Positions 23,717 through 36,200 of a stretch of DNA of 64,000 nucleotides are shown here, piece after piece (the stretch's first letter is position 1; each line of letters opens with the position of its first letter). The translations under genes and the position numbers were made by a program. Source of the DNA: Ulota crispa (Eukaryota; Streptophyta; Bryopsida; Orthotrichales; Orthotrichaceae); contig OY987242.1 of the NCBI GenBank assembly GCA_963920765.1, positions 15,276,002 to 15,340,001 of the forward strand. The letters run 5' to 3'. Below the pieces are notes generated by a model. That model ran no database searches. It saw only the letters and a program-made list of their open reading frames with translations, and was not told the origin of the DNA.

Positions 23717-24000
23717 TTATTATTGTTATTATTGTTATTGTCAAATCATGGATGGAGGCAGTCAAGGGTGCATATGCTAGTTGTCACCGTGAAAATGCAA
23801 CCTTACATTTGCACGGCTCAAACTTAAGGTATATGAGTGCAAATGAATGGTTAAGGCACAGATGCATGTAGTTGAGGCACATACACATTTTTATTTTATT
23901 TTATAATTATTGTTATTTTTGTCAAATCATGGATGAAGGTGGTCAAGGGTGCATATGCTAGCTGTCAGGGTGAAAATGCAACCCTACATCTGTACTCTAA
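23592..24000. repeat. Direct tandem duplication of about 230 bp
   Basis: Unit 1 (about 23592-23822) and unit 2 (about 23824-24000) share ACTTAAGGTATATGAG, AAATGAATGGTTA, GTCAAATCATGGATG, GTCAAGGGTGCATATGC and GTGAAAATGCAACC in order. Unit 1 has a long TA microsatellite where unit 2 has only T/A-rich sequence. Confidence 0.8.
23659..23710. repeat. (AT)n microsatellite
   Basis: About 26 uninterrupted AT units in the first copy of the tandem duplication. The isoleucine/tyrosine-rich frame across it is an artefact. Confidence 0.95.
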
Positions 24001-24803
24001 TTTCAACATGGATAACTATGTCACCATATCAAAAACTATGTCAGGCAGTGAAGATAAAACACAGTAATTTGTTTCTCAATTTAAGGCTAAAAACCCTAAA
24101 ACGCAACATTAGACCATCTCACATGTCCATGCAATCCAAACCACCTGCTTACTTGTCTTGTCCTTTAGCTAGAACTTGCCCAAAGTAACAACCAAACTTT
24201 GATTTAATAACTCAAGAACACTTGCGTGTTCTAAATAACTAGGACTCAAGTACAAAGATTATTTAAGGAATCCCAATCTAACGTGGAGGAATGCTAGTTG
24301 TATTGCAATTATTTTTGCAACTAAAGGATAAAATTAGTCATAGAATGTCCTTTGACAGATTTTATTAGCAAATTTAGATTTGCCAATGAATGATATTGGT
24401 GATGTGAACAACATTGTTCAATGTTAGTGTTTTATAATTGTATATTAATTGTTTAATAAACAACTAGTTGTTCTTTACTATTACTTTGCTTTTAATAAAT
24501 GATTACAAAATGACAAATGCCTGTATTTGTAAAATTACTGTGTGCACCTTGTACATGTGTTATTTCAACTTTACATCATAGTGCCCAAAAGTCAGTTGCT
24601 TGAAAGGACCTCCAACAAACTTACAAACTACTAGCAATTTGTGGAGCTAATTCTAAAATTGTTGTAACAAATGATGCATATAATTTGTCCCAAACAACTT
24701 GTGTTTTCTACTCTTTTCCAACACCTAAATCTTGTGCAATTTCAAGTCATGACTTTGCAAGTTGGTTGTCTTCCTTTCTCAAAAAATTCTTGCTCTTTCT
24801 ATA

Positions 24804-25101
24804 GACCATCTCTAATGAGACTAATTGCAAAGAATTGAGAGTTTTATCCTTATCTTGGCCAAGCTTTGTTGATGGGGCTTACTAACTAGTGGGAATTTAA
24901 TTCATGGTGCAATGGTGGTGATGCAATGGTAGTGATGGAGGTGGTTATGACACAATAGTGGTGGTCACGATGTGGCAGTGATGAAGTGGTGGTGGTATAA
25001 GGGAGTTTTATTTAGTCAAATTGCATAGAGAGCAAAAAATTAAAACTTTATAAGTAAACTTGGTTTGGTCATGCATTTAATCATCTCTAGTGCAGATGCT
25101 C
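24804..25101. mobile_element. Worn Harbinger-type MITE
   Basis: Left GACCATCTCTAATGAGACT and right AGTGCAGATGCTC followed by TTA resemble the GAGCATCTCYANYRG termini seen at 112 and 53214. The left flank is ATA rather than TTA, so the target duplication is only partly preserved. Confidence 0.4.
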
Positions 25102-25109
25102 TTATGTGA

Positions 25110-25795
25110 CCAAAAACATATTATATACAATATACTTCAGTCAACAACAATGCTAATCAAGATTTCAAGGTTGTAAAATGGCTTGAGTGCTCATGTTTTC
25201 TACATCAACACCTTGTAAAAATAAACAAGTACATAAATGCAAAGCTCAACAACAACATTATGAGCATCAACTTCTAAAGTATCATAGTATCAATGACTCA
25301 ATTACAATAAAATACATCTTTACACAAATTCCACATAACATTGATCTTGAATGTTGTAAACTCTTAGTTTCTCACAAAAGTAGGATGTTCTATCTCAATT
25401 TAAAAGTGTATGCATAAAACAAAGACTTGTATGTAGTAGCCTTGAATAGTAAAGTTGATAATTTCCACTACAAAACAATCCAATCTTGTCATAATATTGA
25501 CTAAAGTTGATTGCAAACACTTTGCCCAACTTGTCAATAAGATACTAGAGCAAGAATGTCCATTGTAGAGCACTTTTATGTTCCCTAGTTCTAATTGCCT
25601 AACAAGGTACTATGCACCTAAGAGCTTTAAATGTTTGTGGAATCCCCAAATGTGGATATCAATTACCAACAATTTGGACTTGAAAAAATGCCATTTTGTA
25701 AATAATATCAAAGTAAACTTGAACCATATAGTCAAAGAATAGCTTGATAGACCAATTATATCACTAAGGTAAACAACGCCATATTAGGTGAATTC
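25110..25795. other. AT-rich intergenic DNA, nothing recognised
   Basis: No coding or RNA signal and no clear transposon ends. Confidence 0.4.
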
Positions 25796-25802
25796 GGCCA
25801 AA

Positions 25803-26060
25803 CCTTACAAAGTGGGACTTTTGGCTTTTTTTTTTTCCAAGAACGCCATATTCATTCAATTGGGAATTTGTTGACTGTTTTCTAATGAAATGAGATATAC
25901 ATCTTCTAGAAATATGCTATTTTTGGATAGAAAGTTCATTATGTTTTGAAATTTTGGACAAAGTTCATTAGCTAGGTTTGGGGTGACCTCCTCAATTCAA
26001 ATTGAGGTGACTATTTTGGATTGAGGTGAGGTAAAAAATGGTACCTTTGTTTTTCCCAAT
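25803..26060. repeat. Dispersed repeat family D, copy 1
   Basis: Same order of blocks as at 62896-63160: GTGGGACTTTTGGCTTTTTT, TTTGTTGACTGTTTTC, AATGAAATGAGATATA, TGAAATTTTGGACA, AGTTCATT, TTTTGGATT. Ends are not defined and there is no coding capacity. It is probably part of a larger mobile element. Confidence 0.65.
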
Positions 26061-26061
26061 T

Positions 26062-27050
26062 TACCTAATATGGTGTTAAATGTGAACTTGCTCAACCAAA
26101 AACATGTAATCAAGGTTGTATTGCAAATGGGTATAATCATTCAAAATCCGCATAACAATCTATCTCCTAAGGTGGACGCACCCATAACCAATAACTTAAG
26201 CAATTTGGCAAAAAACTACAAAGAGTTTGAGGCAAATTTTATTTTTTCGAAAGAAAAGAAATATTGAGATTGCAAATTTTTCATAATTTTATTTGCAAAA
26301 TTGAAATTACTATGAATTTTAGGAGTCAAAAAGTGTTCCACACCTATTGCCATTGTCTAGATGTATGCAATTCAAATACTAGCCAAACAGCTCATTACTT
26401 CCTACCTCACTTTGGGGACATGTGGCATAGCTTAAGTAGCCCCAACCTTGAAAAAATAAAAAAATGCATTCCAAAGCACCTATCCTTGCTCCCCCTACTA
26501 GTTGTGAATGGGGCATTATCAACTATGAGTACTTCCACCTTAATCCATGCTTGAAAAATCTCTTCTCCAAAAAATCTAAAACTGTTACAACAATTGAAAA
26601 TACGTTCAAAACATATTACTATAAATACAAGTTGTTCGGATTAAGGCACCCATCACTAATGATGATGATAGGTCATCAAGAGACTAGTTGCACTAACAAC
26701 ACTATCTAGCACTCAATTGAGAAACACATGAATTTGCAAAGTGTACTCATAGAGAAGTTCACAGCGGCATTTTAGACTACGCAAGTATCCACCTCATCAA
26801 AAGACTGCGTGAAGGATGTTGCAATGCAAAGATTTCACAACCAAGTTCCCCTACAACATCAACGTTCCTAGATGACAAAGATATTGACATGCATTGTGGA
26901 TGGAGACAAGCTATAACCAACTGAACTTGCAACTTTCTAGCTACTTGAGCAAAAAATGTTGCGTCATCCATTCTCTACACTGCTTGTAAAATGCAAATTG
27001 TAAAATGCAAATTGCGCTGGGCTAAAATACATTCACAAAGACCGACGCCT
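26062..27050. other. AT-rich intergenic DNA before the GC-rich domain
   Basis: Several open frames of 60-96 codons occur on both strands, but none shows a known motif or consistent splice sites. A short direct repeat TGTAAAATGCAAATTG sits at about 26987-27020, just before composition switches to GC-rich. Confidence 0.35.
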
Positions 27051-27240
27051 TGATCCTATCGGCAACACTAGCGCTTTGCTTCATAAGCACCTTGCCAATG
27101 TGCAAACACCTCATCATCATACATACTCTCTCCCACTCCCATGGTGCCACAAAGCTCACAAGCAAGGGTGGCGGTACGTTTTAGGTGTAGTTACCGTCCA
27201 CGCATCCACAAGCATCCAGAGAAGCAACACGAATCGTCCC

Positions 27241-27302
27241 AGGGCCACAAAACAGCAACAGGGGCACAAAACAGCAACAAGAGCACGAAACAGCAACAGG
27301 AC
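27241..27302. repeat. 19-bp minisatellite, three copies
   Basis: Three tandem copies of a unit with core GCACAAAACAGCAACAG. Confidence 0.75.
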
Positions 27303-27309
27303 CGACTGT

Positions 27310-28375
27310 ATAGTACAAAAACCCATTTCTTGACCAAGGTGATACCGTACCAAAAGCCTAGGTGGAGGCCACAAGAGATCGGACGCATTCAACATGAACA
27401 CCAAAATACCTCCAATCATGGCCCCCTGGAACCGCAAGCCACCCCACGCTGCGCCCACGCAACGAAACTTGTCCTTGGGCACTCCAAGGGGGAAAAGTGG
27501 ACCTGACAACGGGATGCCAACAGAGTGCAGGAACAGGTTGCTGAATTGAATTATGCGTGGGGTTGAACCCCTATACAAGGAAATGCGGAGAACCCACGTT
27601 CCTCCTCCAGGACAAGCTACCTGCACGGGGCACTAGGGCAAACAGCAAACTACAGTGCGGTGTTGTGGTGTCGGCAAATTCGGTGTCAAGTGTGCAAAGA
27701 TACAAACTACAGGTCTATGCTAAGGGGGGGAGGGAAGGGGCCAATCGATATACAACATTAACAGCATAAAATTGGGGACCCATCTACAGTGTGAGTGCGA
27801 ACTGCCGTTCTCTATGTACTACCGCAGCTGAGCTACGCCCCTGCCGACTTCAACCTTCCTGTCCTACGCGAGGAAAGATGGCAAGGCTGTCCTACCAATG
27901 GCCACCCGGACCAGAATCCTCCTTACCTTCGCAGGATTTCCGTCCGCGCTCCCCAAACCATCCCGCTGACCAAGGACGGTCCTCCAGCCTGATGTTTCTC
28001 TTATTGGTTTTCTCCGAAGCAAGAATGAACATGAACACTAGTCACAGCTAATCTCCTCCTAAGGGCTTTGAATGGATGGTACAAGAACAAACCTAAAATA
28101 AACATCTGAGCTCTTCAAAGTTACACTTTACAGGCGACCCTGCGCTACCCTGGCAGCGCCCCTTCGACGTGCGGTACCGTGTTGCTGCCCGATACCGCAT
28201 CGTCTGCCTTCCTCGTCTGCCTTCGTCGGCGCGGGTCATACCGCACTTGGTCTGCGAACGTCCGTCTCTGTACACATGATGGAACCCCCACATAAAACAC
28301 CCAGCCACGAGGACTGAAATCGTCTGCGGTCAGGAAGCCCAAAAAGGCTCCCTCGGAGGACATGTGCCTTGGAAC
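27310..28375 (-). other. GC-rich 3' flank of the telomere-binding-protein gene
   Basis: This continues the GC-rich domain downstream of the stop codon. It probably includes the 3' untranslated region, but no unambiguous minus-strand AATAAA was found. The frame at 27156-27626 (minus) has no recognisable family. A tRNA-like A box occurs at about 27822-27845 on the minus strand without a matching tRNA fold. Confidence 0.35.
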
Positions 28376-31300
28376 TCAGAAGTCCAGATCCGCCTGCTGC
28401 TTCGCTGCATGCGCAGTCCAGAACGAGTGCGCACGCGTCACCCTCTCCAGCAGTTCTTGCGGCACGGGCTCCCCCCTGCGCTGATGCGGAGCGATGCGAG
28501 CAGTGTGAACCAACGTCTTCCACTTGTCCTGCGAATCCAACAAAACCACACCGCGTCACGCCGCCACACACCACCATGACTTCACCACTACTCCACCAAC
28601 AGGGTGCCCACCTCTACCAAGTGCCCCCCGACCTCACCGACTTCCCTCCAAACAAACGCAAAACGGCCAAGCCGGCCCTGCGCGGCCGGCTTTCAAGACC
28701 CATCCTCTCAGACCGACTCGCAGCGCACCTTCAAATCGACGTAGGTCCTATGCTTCGCCTGTTCGAAAGCCCGCAGTTTCACGTCGCGCCACCTGTTTCC
28801 AGAGCAACACGTCAGCCACCATTTTCCCAAAAGGACAAAACTCCACCCACATCTAGCTCTTCTCGGACCGCTTCAACACGCCCCGTTCCACCAGCCCTCT
28901 CGGCTTCCCGTTCCGCTCGGTCGGCCGTCCCGACAGTCTGGCGGGCGGAAGGCTCATCGCCCCAATTTCAAGCACTCCCCTCACCATCCAGTCACACCAC
29001 AGTCCAACGCTTCTTAGCTGTTTACCTGCCAGTCCCCAGCTTCTCCACGGCGTGGACCAGAGCCTCCACCTCCGACACGCTGAACGGACGGCGCACTCTG
29101 CGTTTGCCGTTGTCCAGGGCACGCGAAATCTTGTTCCGCATCGGAACCAGAGCCATGCCGGGGACGCCGTCTCCGGTGCCCAGTCCTGGATGCAGGATGA
29201 TGGCGCCCGATCCGCCCACCAGAGAATCGTGAGAAGAGGTGTGCGGCGCAACAGCTGCCGAATCCGCCTCGTTTCTTCCACGCCTGCTGGCATCCGCTTG
29301 TGCGCGTATGGCTGCCAGAGCCCCCGCTGCGGCCACGCGGGTTGGATGCGGAGAGATGGCCATTCGCTCGCTCATCTGCTTGTTGCTCTTCATCCCGTTG
29401 CATCCCTTCACAGACTCCTCCGGAATCACCGCAAATGCCACCCCGCTGCGCTTCCCCTCGACGTACCCCTCTTCCTCACTCGACAGAGACGGCGGCACGT
29501 ACGACGGGTCCGGATCGACCACTGCCCCGCCGGACTTGTTGCATCGGCCTTTCAACGGGCACCGAACTCCTCCGTCGCCCACCCCAGAGAGCCCAGGAAC
29601 TCCGTACACGGGATACCTGAGTGGAGCCACCACAATTTTCTCGTCATGCCTCCATCACCAGCCAGCACATCATCCCCACCCAACAACCCGACCACGTAGT
29701 AATCGCAACCAAACTCGCGTACCTCGGTGCTGGCTGATTGGCCGCGCGGGAAAGGACCAGCAGAGGATCTTCCGCGGTGGCGGATGCCGACGTCAGCACG
29801 GGACTCGGCTCCAGCATGAACCCCAGAGACTCCGGCTTCGCACTCCGAGAAATGCCGATCTGTGATAGAGTGGCGGCCTCGTCAGGAACTTTCTTGCCCT
29901 GCATCAGCACCCGCACTCGGAGCCCACCTCCCAGCAAGTTCATCGCTGCATCCATCACCGCTCTCTGGAAAACACAACACCGACACCCGTCAGTCCTCCA
30001 GTTCGCCAAAATCAAGCGCCAACCGTGGTCCCAAGCCAAGTAAACAACGAGTCCGTCGTCGAGCCTCCTCATCCCCACCGCACGCCGTGCCTCGGTCCCT
30101 AAGCACCGATCATCACGTAACTTCTCACATGTCAGAGTTCGCAGTCCTACCTTCAGACTTGCGACGCTCGCTGTCTCCGGTAGATCCACAAACAGTTCCG
30201 GAACGGTGAACGACTTGATGCTCAGCTTAACTGCACCCACACACAAAACACACGTGCGCGTTAGCTCCGCTTCTGCTCATGGACGATCGCCACTTTTCAA
30301 GCTCCATTTCCCACATCCGAAACACGGTGAAACCACACAGCTCACATGCTCGCCACCCTACCGTGCGGTTCCAGGGACTTCTTTGACGCCAGTCGAGCCG
30401 TTCTGGCGGTTGGAGAAGACGCCACGCTGGCTGCTTTCGCTGCACCAACACACACATCCCGTCAGTCTCACGCCGCCTCTCCATCCCGTCCACGACCAGT
30501 CGGCGCAACGACTCAACCACACGTCCACCCCGCCTCGCCCGTTCCTGCACCACACTTCTACACACCGGGCTCCCCCAAAAACACGCACCGAACCGGACAG
30601 GCCACCACACCCGATCCCCACCTCCGCGATGTGCCATCGTCGGATTCAGGAGCACCGGGCATGACGGCCGATCGTGCCTCGCCGCTTCACTTCGCACTCA
30701 TCCAGTATTTGCACACGGTTGCAAGACGACTCGCCTAAATTGCCACCCTCCGGACAAGGCACAGACACATACACTAAAGCTGAAACAAAGGCAAACATAC
30801 CACTGCGTAGCTTGGCTGCAGCCGCAGGAGGCTCACCATCTACACATTCGTATTCTAGCTCCACAAGATCACTCGTGTTCAAATGCAAATCTGGAGCAGT
30901 TTTGGAGCTACCATCGGCCATCTTCTTCCTCTTGTTGGGCAGTCCTCGCATCGTCCGCTGTCGAGTGTATGCAGCAATACCACTGAAAAACGACTTCTTT
31001 TCGTACCTCGAGTCTGCAACATTTCACAACACGGTTGAATACAGAGCTCCTTAGCTTGCTGTACGCAAGCCTCATAGAAGTCCGGCACCAACAGTCAGCG
31101 GGCCTCAACCAAATCCGTCCTCACAATCAGGCCACCTCACAGTGCAATTCTCCACTCCACGGGAACGTAAAGCCCACGCCCCCGCCCCGTGCCATCCCAC
31201 ATTCAAACCAAATCCCTCCAAACAAACAGGACGGGCCCTGACAAACGCATGGCCACCTTCCTCTACCCCGCCCAGCCATCCTTCTCGGACGATCCACATC

Positions 31301-33228
31301 GGGTGTTCGGCAACCGCCGCAGCACCCACACGCGAAAACACAGAAACGAAACAAACGAGGTTGCTACCTTCGCTAGAACCTGAATCCGTGGATTCCATCT
31401 CTGCGTGCTGCCGCTTCGTCCGAGTCACGGCCACGTGGTTGCGCTTACCAACCTTCACGGCCCTCCGGACCTTCAGGTTCCTGCTGTACGGTTCTAGTTT
31501 CTTCGTCATTATCTCGGGATGAAGGCGTTGAGATGAACGGTGGACGTGCTCCCTCCTGTAGAACTTTCCGTCCATCACTCCGCTCATCACCCTCTTCACC
31601 ATGGGCCTCGTGCTCCGGCCCTCGCCCAGCCCCGCACTCGCCGCGTGGATAGTCGCAGAAGAAGCCGCGGCGGCGGTGGCGGCGGCTTGGTTCCTCTCCG
31701 ACACCAGCACCACGCCCTTGTCCTCCAACTCCACGCTCGCCGAATCCTCCCCCGCTGCTTCCGCTCCCTCGGCCATCGCCTCCGCCGATTCACCGTATTC
31801 CCCGCTCTCCGACATCTTACACTGCATCTGGATCTCTGGGGTTGAGTTCGACGAGATCTTCGAACCCCGGGAAGGACCCTCCTGCACCAGGCCAGATCCG
31901 GCCTCCGCGTCGTCCAAACACTGGGAGCACTCCATCTTGGTTTCCGCCTCTCCCAGCTGCTTGCAAGAGCCCTTATCAGAATCTGATGACTTGTCGCCTG
32001 CGACGACTGCCGCGTCCACCACCATCTCGCTGCAAGGTGTTTCTCCCACGATCTCCACGGCTGCTTGCTTGCCGACCTCCACCGTCGTCCCGGAGACGAA
32101 CGCTTCCGCCATCACAGCTTCGTACATCTTGTCCGCAGGGCACGGCTCGACTCCTGCGGTTCCCCTAACCGTTTCGATAACCGGCATCGACTCCTTCATC
32201 TCCAAACAAGGAGCGGCCACGCGCTGTCCGGCCAGCGTGGTTGACATGTCGCTATCACACAGAGGCGGCGTAACCTGCAAAAAATTCCCAACTCGCATGT
32301 CAGGACACACGGGCTGTCCCCGATCCAACAACACAGTCCACCGAATTCAGCACGCGTTGTGCAAGTACCGAACTCTAACGATCGACCGCCACGCTCGGAT
32401 TGTCACCACATATACATCTCACATGAAGGAAAGAGAGCGTCCGTGGCCTGTGCGCTCGCTACAACAGCGAAATCGCTCGACGGTGCTGAAAAGCGAGACC
32501 CACGCCAAAGCGGAACGGAACGGGGAATCTCAAGCAACAAACAGGTCACCGTTTCGGCGATCGTCACAACATTTCACCTGCTCTTCCGGCGACGAGGCAT
32601 TCGTATATACAACTGCACCGCTGCCTTCGCTCGCTGAAACGTCCTTTACAATGGTTTTCCGTTCCTCTTCCTGTGCCGGAGTCCGCACCCCGCAACCCGC
32701 GCTCTCCACGCCGTTGCTGCCCTGAACGGAGACATCCTCCACGGTGCTCGCGTTCGTCTGATCATCCCCGTCCGCCGCACGCTTCCCAACCGATTGGGGC
32801 TTATCTACAGATGTGAAGTCCCTCACACTCCCCAGGCTCGTCACCTGGGAATCCAAATCAGACTGCGATTTCTCTTTCGAACCCTCCTCCTGAACCCGCT
32901 TGCTGTTGTTCGGATCTTCGCTTCCCGCGTCTTGTAGTATCTGTCCCGCCACAGTGGCGAGCAGTTCGAACACTCCGCCGCCAGGCCGGTTGTTGCCTTG
33001 GCGCTTCGCAGCATCGCCTCCTCGACCCTGCCATTCAGTCCAAACGCGTCAGAATGGCGAGGATGACATGGAGCGCTCCCAAGAACAAAAGAACACCTCA
33101 AGCCCATCAATCCCACCCTCATTCCCGCCAACCGGACACCTTACCCGATGAGACCGCATAGCCCGGGGCAACGCAGGTCCATCGTACCCAGGAAAGCCAC
33201 CACTAACCCTTCGCGCTCGAGCCTCCAT
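28376..33228 (-). CDS. Telomere repeat-binding protein (TRP/TRFL family; Ubl plus Myb/telobox), 10 exons, 964 aa
   Basis: Proteins of this plant family bind double-stranded TTTAGGG telomere repeats in the nucleus through a C-terminal Myb-like domain. Exons (minus): 33228-33145, 33027-32578, 32274-31368, 31013-30801, 30439-30362, 30230-30151, 29964-29723, 29649-29026, 28792-28729, 28528-28376. All introns are GT-AG, all phases join without a stop, and the total is 2895 bp. Residues 1-60 match the family N-terminus (GYDGPALPRAMRSHRGRGG, FELLATVAG). Residues 578-657 are the ubiquitin-like domain (KLSIKSFTVPELFVDLPE, NLLGGGLRVRVLMQGKKV, SLGFMLEP). Residues 868-945 are the Myb domain: RRVRRPFSVSEVEALV, GTGRWRDVKLRAF, and telobox VDLKDKW at 911-917. 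The middle (about 180-560) is acidic, Ser/Ala-rich and probably disordered, and makes the protein longer than the 600-700 aa I recall for flowering plants. The ATG has A at -3 and G at +4. The family call is firm; exon 8 uses an atypical GAG acceptor. Confidence 0.93.
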
Positions 33229-33234
33229 CCTCGC

Positions 33235-33240
33235 TCACAT
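33235..33240 (-). promoter_or_regulatory. Start-stop minimal upstream ORF (ATG-TGA)
   Basis: Reading the minus strand, ATG is followed immediately by TGA, then GCG AGG and the main ATG, so the start-stop pair lies 12 nt upstream in the same frame. In other plant genes AUG-stop elements can stall ribosomes and affect mRNA stability. Whether this one lies in the mature leader is unknown. It also fixes 33228 as the first usable start in frame. Confidence 0.45.
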
Positions 33241-36200
33241 TACCACTGCATGCAACCCACTCAAAACATGTTCCGGCCTCGTAACCGATCCAACAATTCC
33301 GCGTCGTCCCGCGCGATCTTCTTCACCAAAACCAGCATGAGATGTTCCGAACCCAAATTCTGCACATTCGCAAACACCGAAGCCATCAGCCACGCCAGCA
33401 CTACCAGGACAGCAACTGCGACTTCCCCGAAAACCATCCGCGACGCTCGCGCAACAAAAGCGCACACACGACCTCCCCTAACCGTAACGAACCTGCAAGC
33501 GACTAACAAAACACGAAGAAAGGCATCGGAAGAAAGAGAAAGGCACGCATCCGCATCCGCATCCGTACAGGACCACCGCCTCACTCATCGTGGATCCCAC
33601 CGGGGCACGACGACTTCGGATATTTCTCACACTCCAGTCACTCGATCTCGCACCATCGCTGAGAACCGGACTACATCCGACCAGAGCAACGCACCGCTCC
33701 AGATTGCCAGAGCAAACAAGCCAACGCTCGTCCTGCCCTGGCCGTCAGCACGTCGGATCTCAGCAACAGACCTCGCAAAACCTTTTCCGAAACCCTCACA
33801 TAACCACCCATGGCGATCCTTCGCCCACGGATTCGGAACCTCGGATCGCCAAATTGGCGCTCGAATATCTATAGCATTGTGCGCAGGAGTACTCTTACGC
33901 TCGCACGAAGGCGCTACAATCATCGAAGGTGAAGCGAGAAGCGAGAGAAAACCGATATCAGAATGTAGTTTCTTCGATTGTTTCTCAGATCTACCCTCAT
34001 TCTATCGTTGATGTCGCAGTAGTTCTCCCTACAGCATGAGAGATTGATGCTAAGATGGAGTGCCGTGAGGTTCTCACGTTAGTTGTGCACGTGCTTCGAC
34101 AAAGAGATTGCAAGAGCTAGAGTATCTTTACATTGAATCCTCCACGCCCAGGCCGGGGTGCGAAAGGGGAGAAGGCCGGCGGTCGAAAACATGGTTGCTC
34201 TCGCAAACCATCGATTTGGCTCATGTGCGCATCCAAGTCTGCGTTGTTTCTCCAAAGCACAACTCGGCCTGCAGATGTGATGCCATCGCAGTATAGAACC
34301 AATTATTGAAGGACCGGAACAGAATGTTCCGAAATGCTTCCAAGCCTCTGACAACACTAAAATCTCAGACAAGAACGAATCCTGCTAATGCTTCATGACT
34401 CCCAGCGCGATCAATGTCAAGCTTTGAGCAGCTGAAACCGAGCCTTCTCACTGCATCAGGCCAAGCAGAAGCGCCTTCCAAATACATTGCGCGCGCACGA
34501 AAGTGGACAGATCTGGGGAGGCGTTACACGGTAAACCTTCAACCAAAACCCCGCTTTCCCGTCTACCCTTGGTCAAAACCTCCGTGAAACCTCGGCCATC
34601 CCGTTAAGCAACCGTCTCCGTCAAGCCGGCTAAGCGAAACCAACGCGGCGATCCCCTATTTCGCCACACGAGAGCACCTGATAACGTATAAACGCCATAA
34701 ATGTCGTTTGAGGAACAAATCCGACACGCGGAAGTAGATGCTCAGCAAAACTCTGTTGACTTGCGAGACCAGGACAACCTCCATGCATCGTCCAATCTCG
34801 AACGGTGCTCATAATGGTTTCCTGCTCATCCCGAAGCCCCGCAGAGATTTAAACCGTCGGAAGTGCGTCAACTCTAAGCAAATTCTTTTGCATTCGGTAA
34901 TGATTGAGTGCCTCCCTCAAACCACACAGCGAGAGCACAGCTGTTCTCGGCGTCTCGGAACAAGCTCAGAGCCTCTTCCGAATAGCCAGAAACTAAACAC
35001 AAGTGTTCACTACAATCCGCGCGACTACAAGATCGGCCTTAACCAGGCCAATTGTTTTTGATGCACCGAAATTCTATCGAATGTATTCCAGTTGCGGCAC
35101 TAAGAATTATCAAGGAGGCAGATCTGAAGAATCCGGCGTCCACCAGGCCGTTTGGCAATACAAACCGGTAACACATATTCCCGCACTCGAATGTACACGA
35201 AAACATTTCATCGGCCACGTACAATATCGCACCTCAACAAAGGTTCTAACCTTGCAACAGCAGAAGCAACCGCCATCAAACAAAGTCAGGACGGAAGCGA
35301 AACTCTTCGCCTATCAAGTATCAATCTGCATAATCAGTCAGTGTGAGCCTCTTTTGTTGTCAATTAAAGAAGAGTGCCAAGAAAAGCTGATGGAAACAGC
35401 CACGACACACAACGAAGCCAAGTCAAAAACCTTGATCATCGTGGACAGGTCTCTCACGTTGCAACCGAGTCAAACCCTCTCATAACCATACAGGCTCCCG
35501 CGTCGGTTTCCCATCCTTGTTAACACAACACACGGGGCCTGGAGTGGTTCGCAACAACAAAGCATCCATCCAAGCGAATAAGGCTCAAGAATACACCAGT
35601 TAAGGCATCATACTAAGAAAACGAAACCTCCATCTTGTCAACAAAGTCACAAATGTTCTCCCAATCGGACGTCAACGCCAGCGCACAAAAACCAAAAACC
35701 TTCAAACTAAAACCCGATCATAAACCTCACTTTCACTAACTTATGCCCTCGCAAACATCTCTCAATCTCATCAATCACCCGAACCCCCGAGACTCTCACC
35801 GAAACGCTCACAAAGGCAAAATCACGCTTGCCACACCACCACCGCAGCAACAAAACGACTCATCCACAATCAACACGCTTTTATCCATAATTCCTTCGCA
35901 CTCTCCCAGCAACGTCGCTCGCTCACCAATCGCTCTCAGCATAATTACCACAAGCACGGCTGATAAACGAAATTCCACACAGCGCAAGTGCGCAATTCCA
36001 CACCTCCAGGAAGACAAGGGTTGCGCGATGCAGGGCCAAAAAAGGATGACAATGCGTCGATCGAAAGCTCGCGTTGGCGTCTACGCGAAGAAGAATCCGA
36101 GGAAGCGCTAAACCTGTCGCAGGTGAAGAAATTGGAGAATCGGCAAGGGAGGTGTGGTGGAGGAGAGACAGAGTGCTTGACGAGAGCGCCGCGCGAGTGA

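Noticed and set aside
27156..27626. Minus-strand open frame of 156 codons downstream of TRP
   Set aside because: It is hydrophobic and partly produced by a minisatellite, with no family recognised and no splice link to TRP, whose own stop is upstream.
27780..27845. tRNA-like start (TAGCTCAGCTGCGGTAG) on the minus strand
   Set aside because: The A box is good, but the acceptor stem does not close with the 3' side and the T-loop motif (GTTCGCACTC) is poor. It is not supported as a tRNA gene.
28369..29232. Plus-strand open frame of 287 codons
   Set aside because: It lies antisense to TRP exons 8-10, which match a known family exactly. The Pro/Ser/Arg-rich product is a shadow of GC-rich coding sequence.
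31601..32725. Plus-strand open frame of 374 codons
   Set aside because: It is antisense to TRP exons 2 and 3, has low-complexity composition and no recognisable domain.
33148..34011. Plus-strand open frame of 287 codons upstream of TRP
   Set aside because: It runs across TRP exon 1 and has a very basic Ser/Thr-rich composition without motifs; GC-rich DNA yields such frames by chance. Transcript evidence could overturn this.
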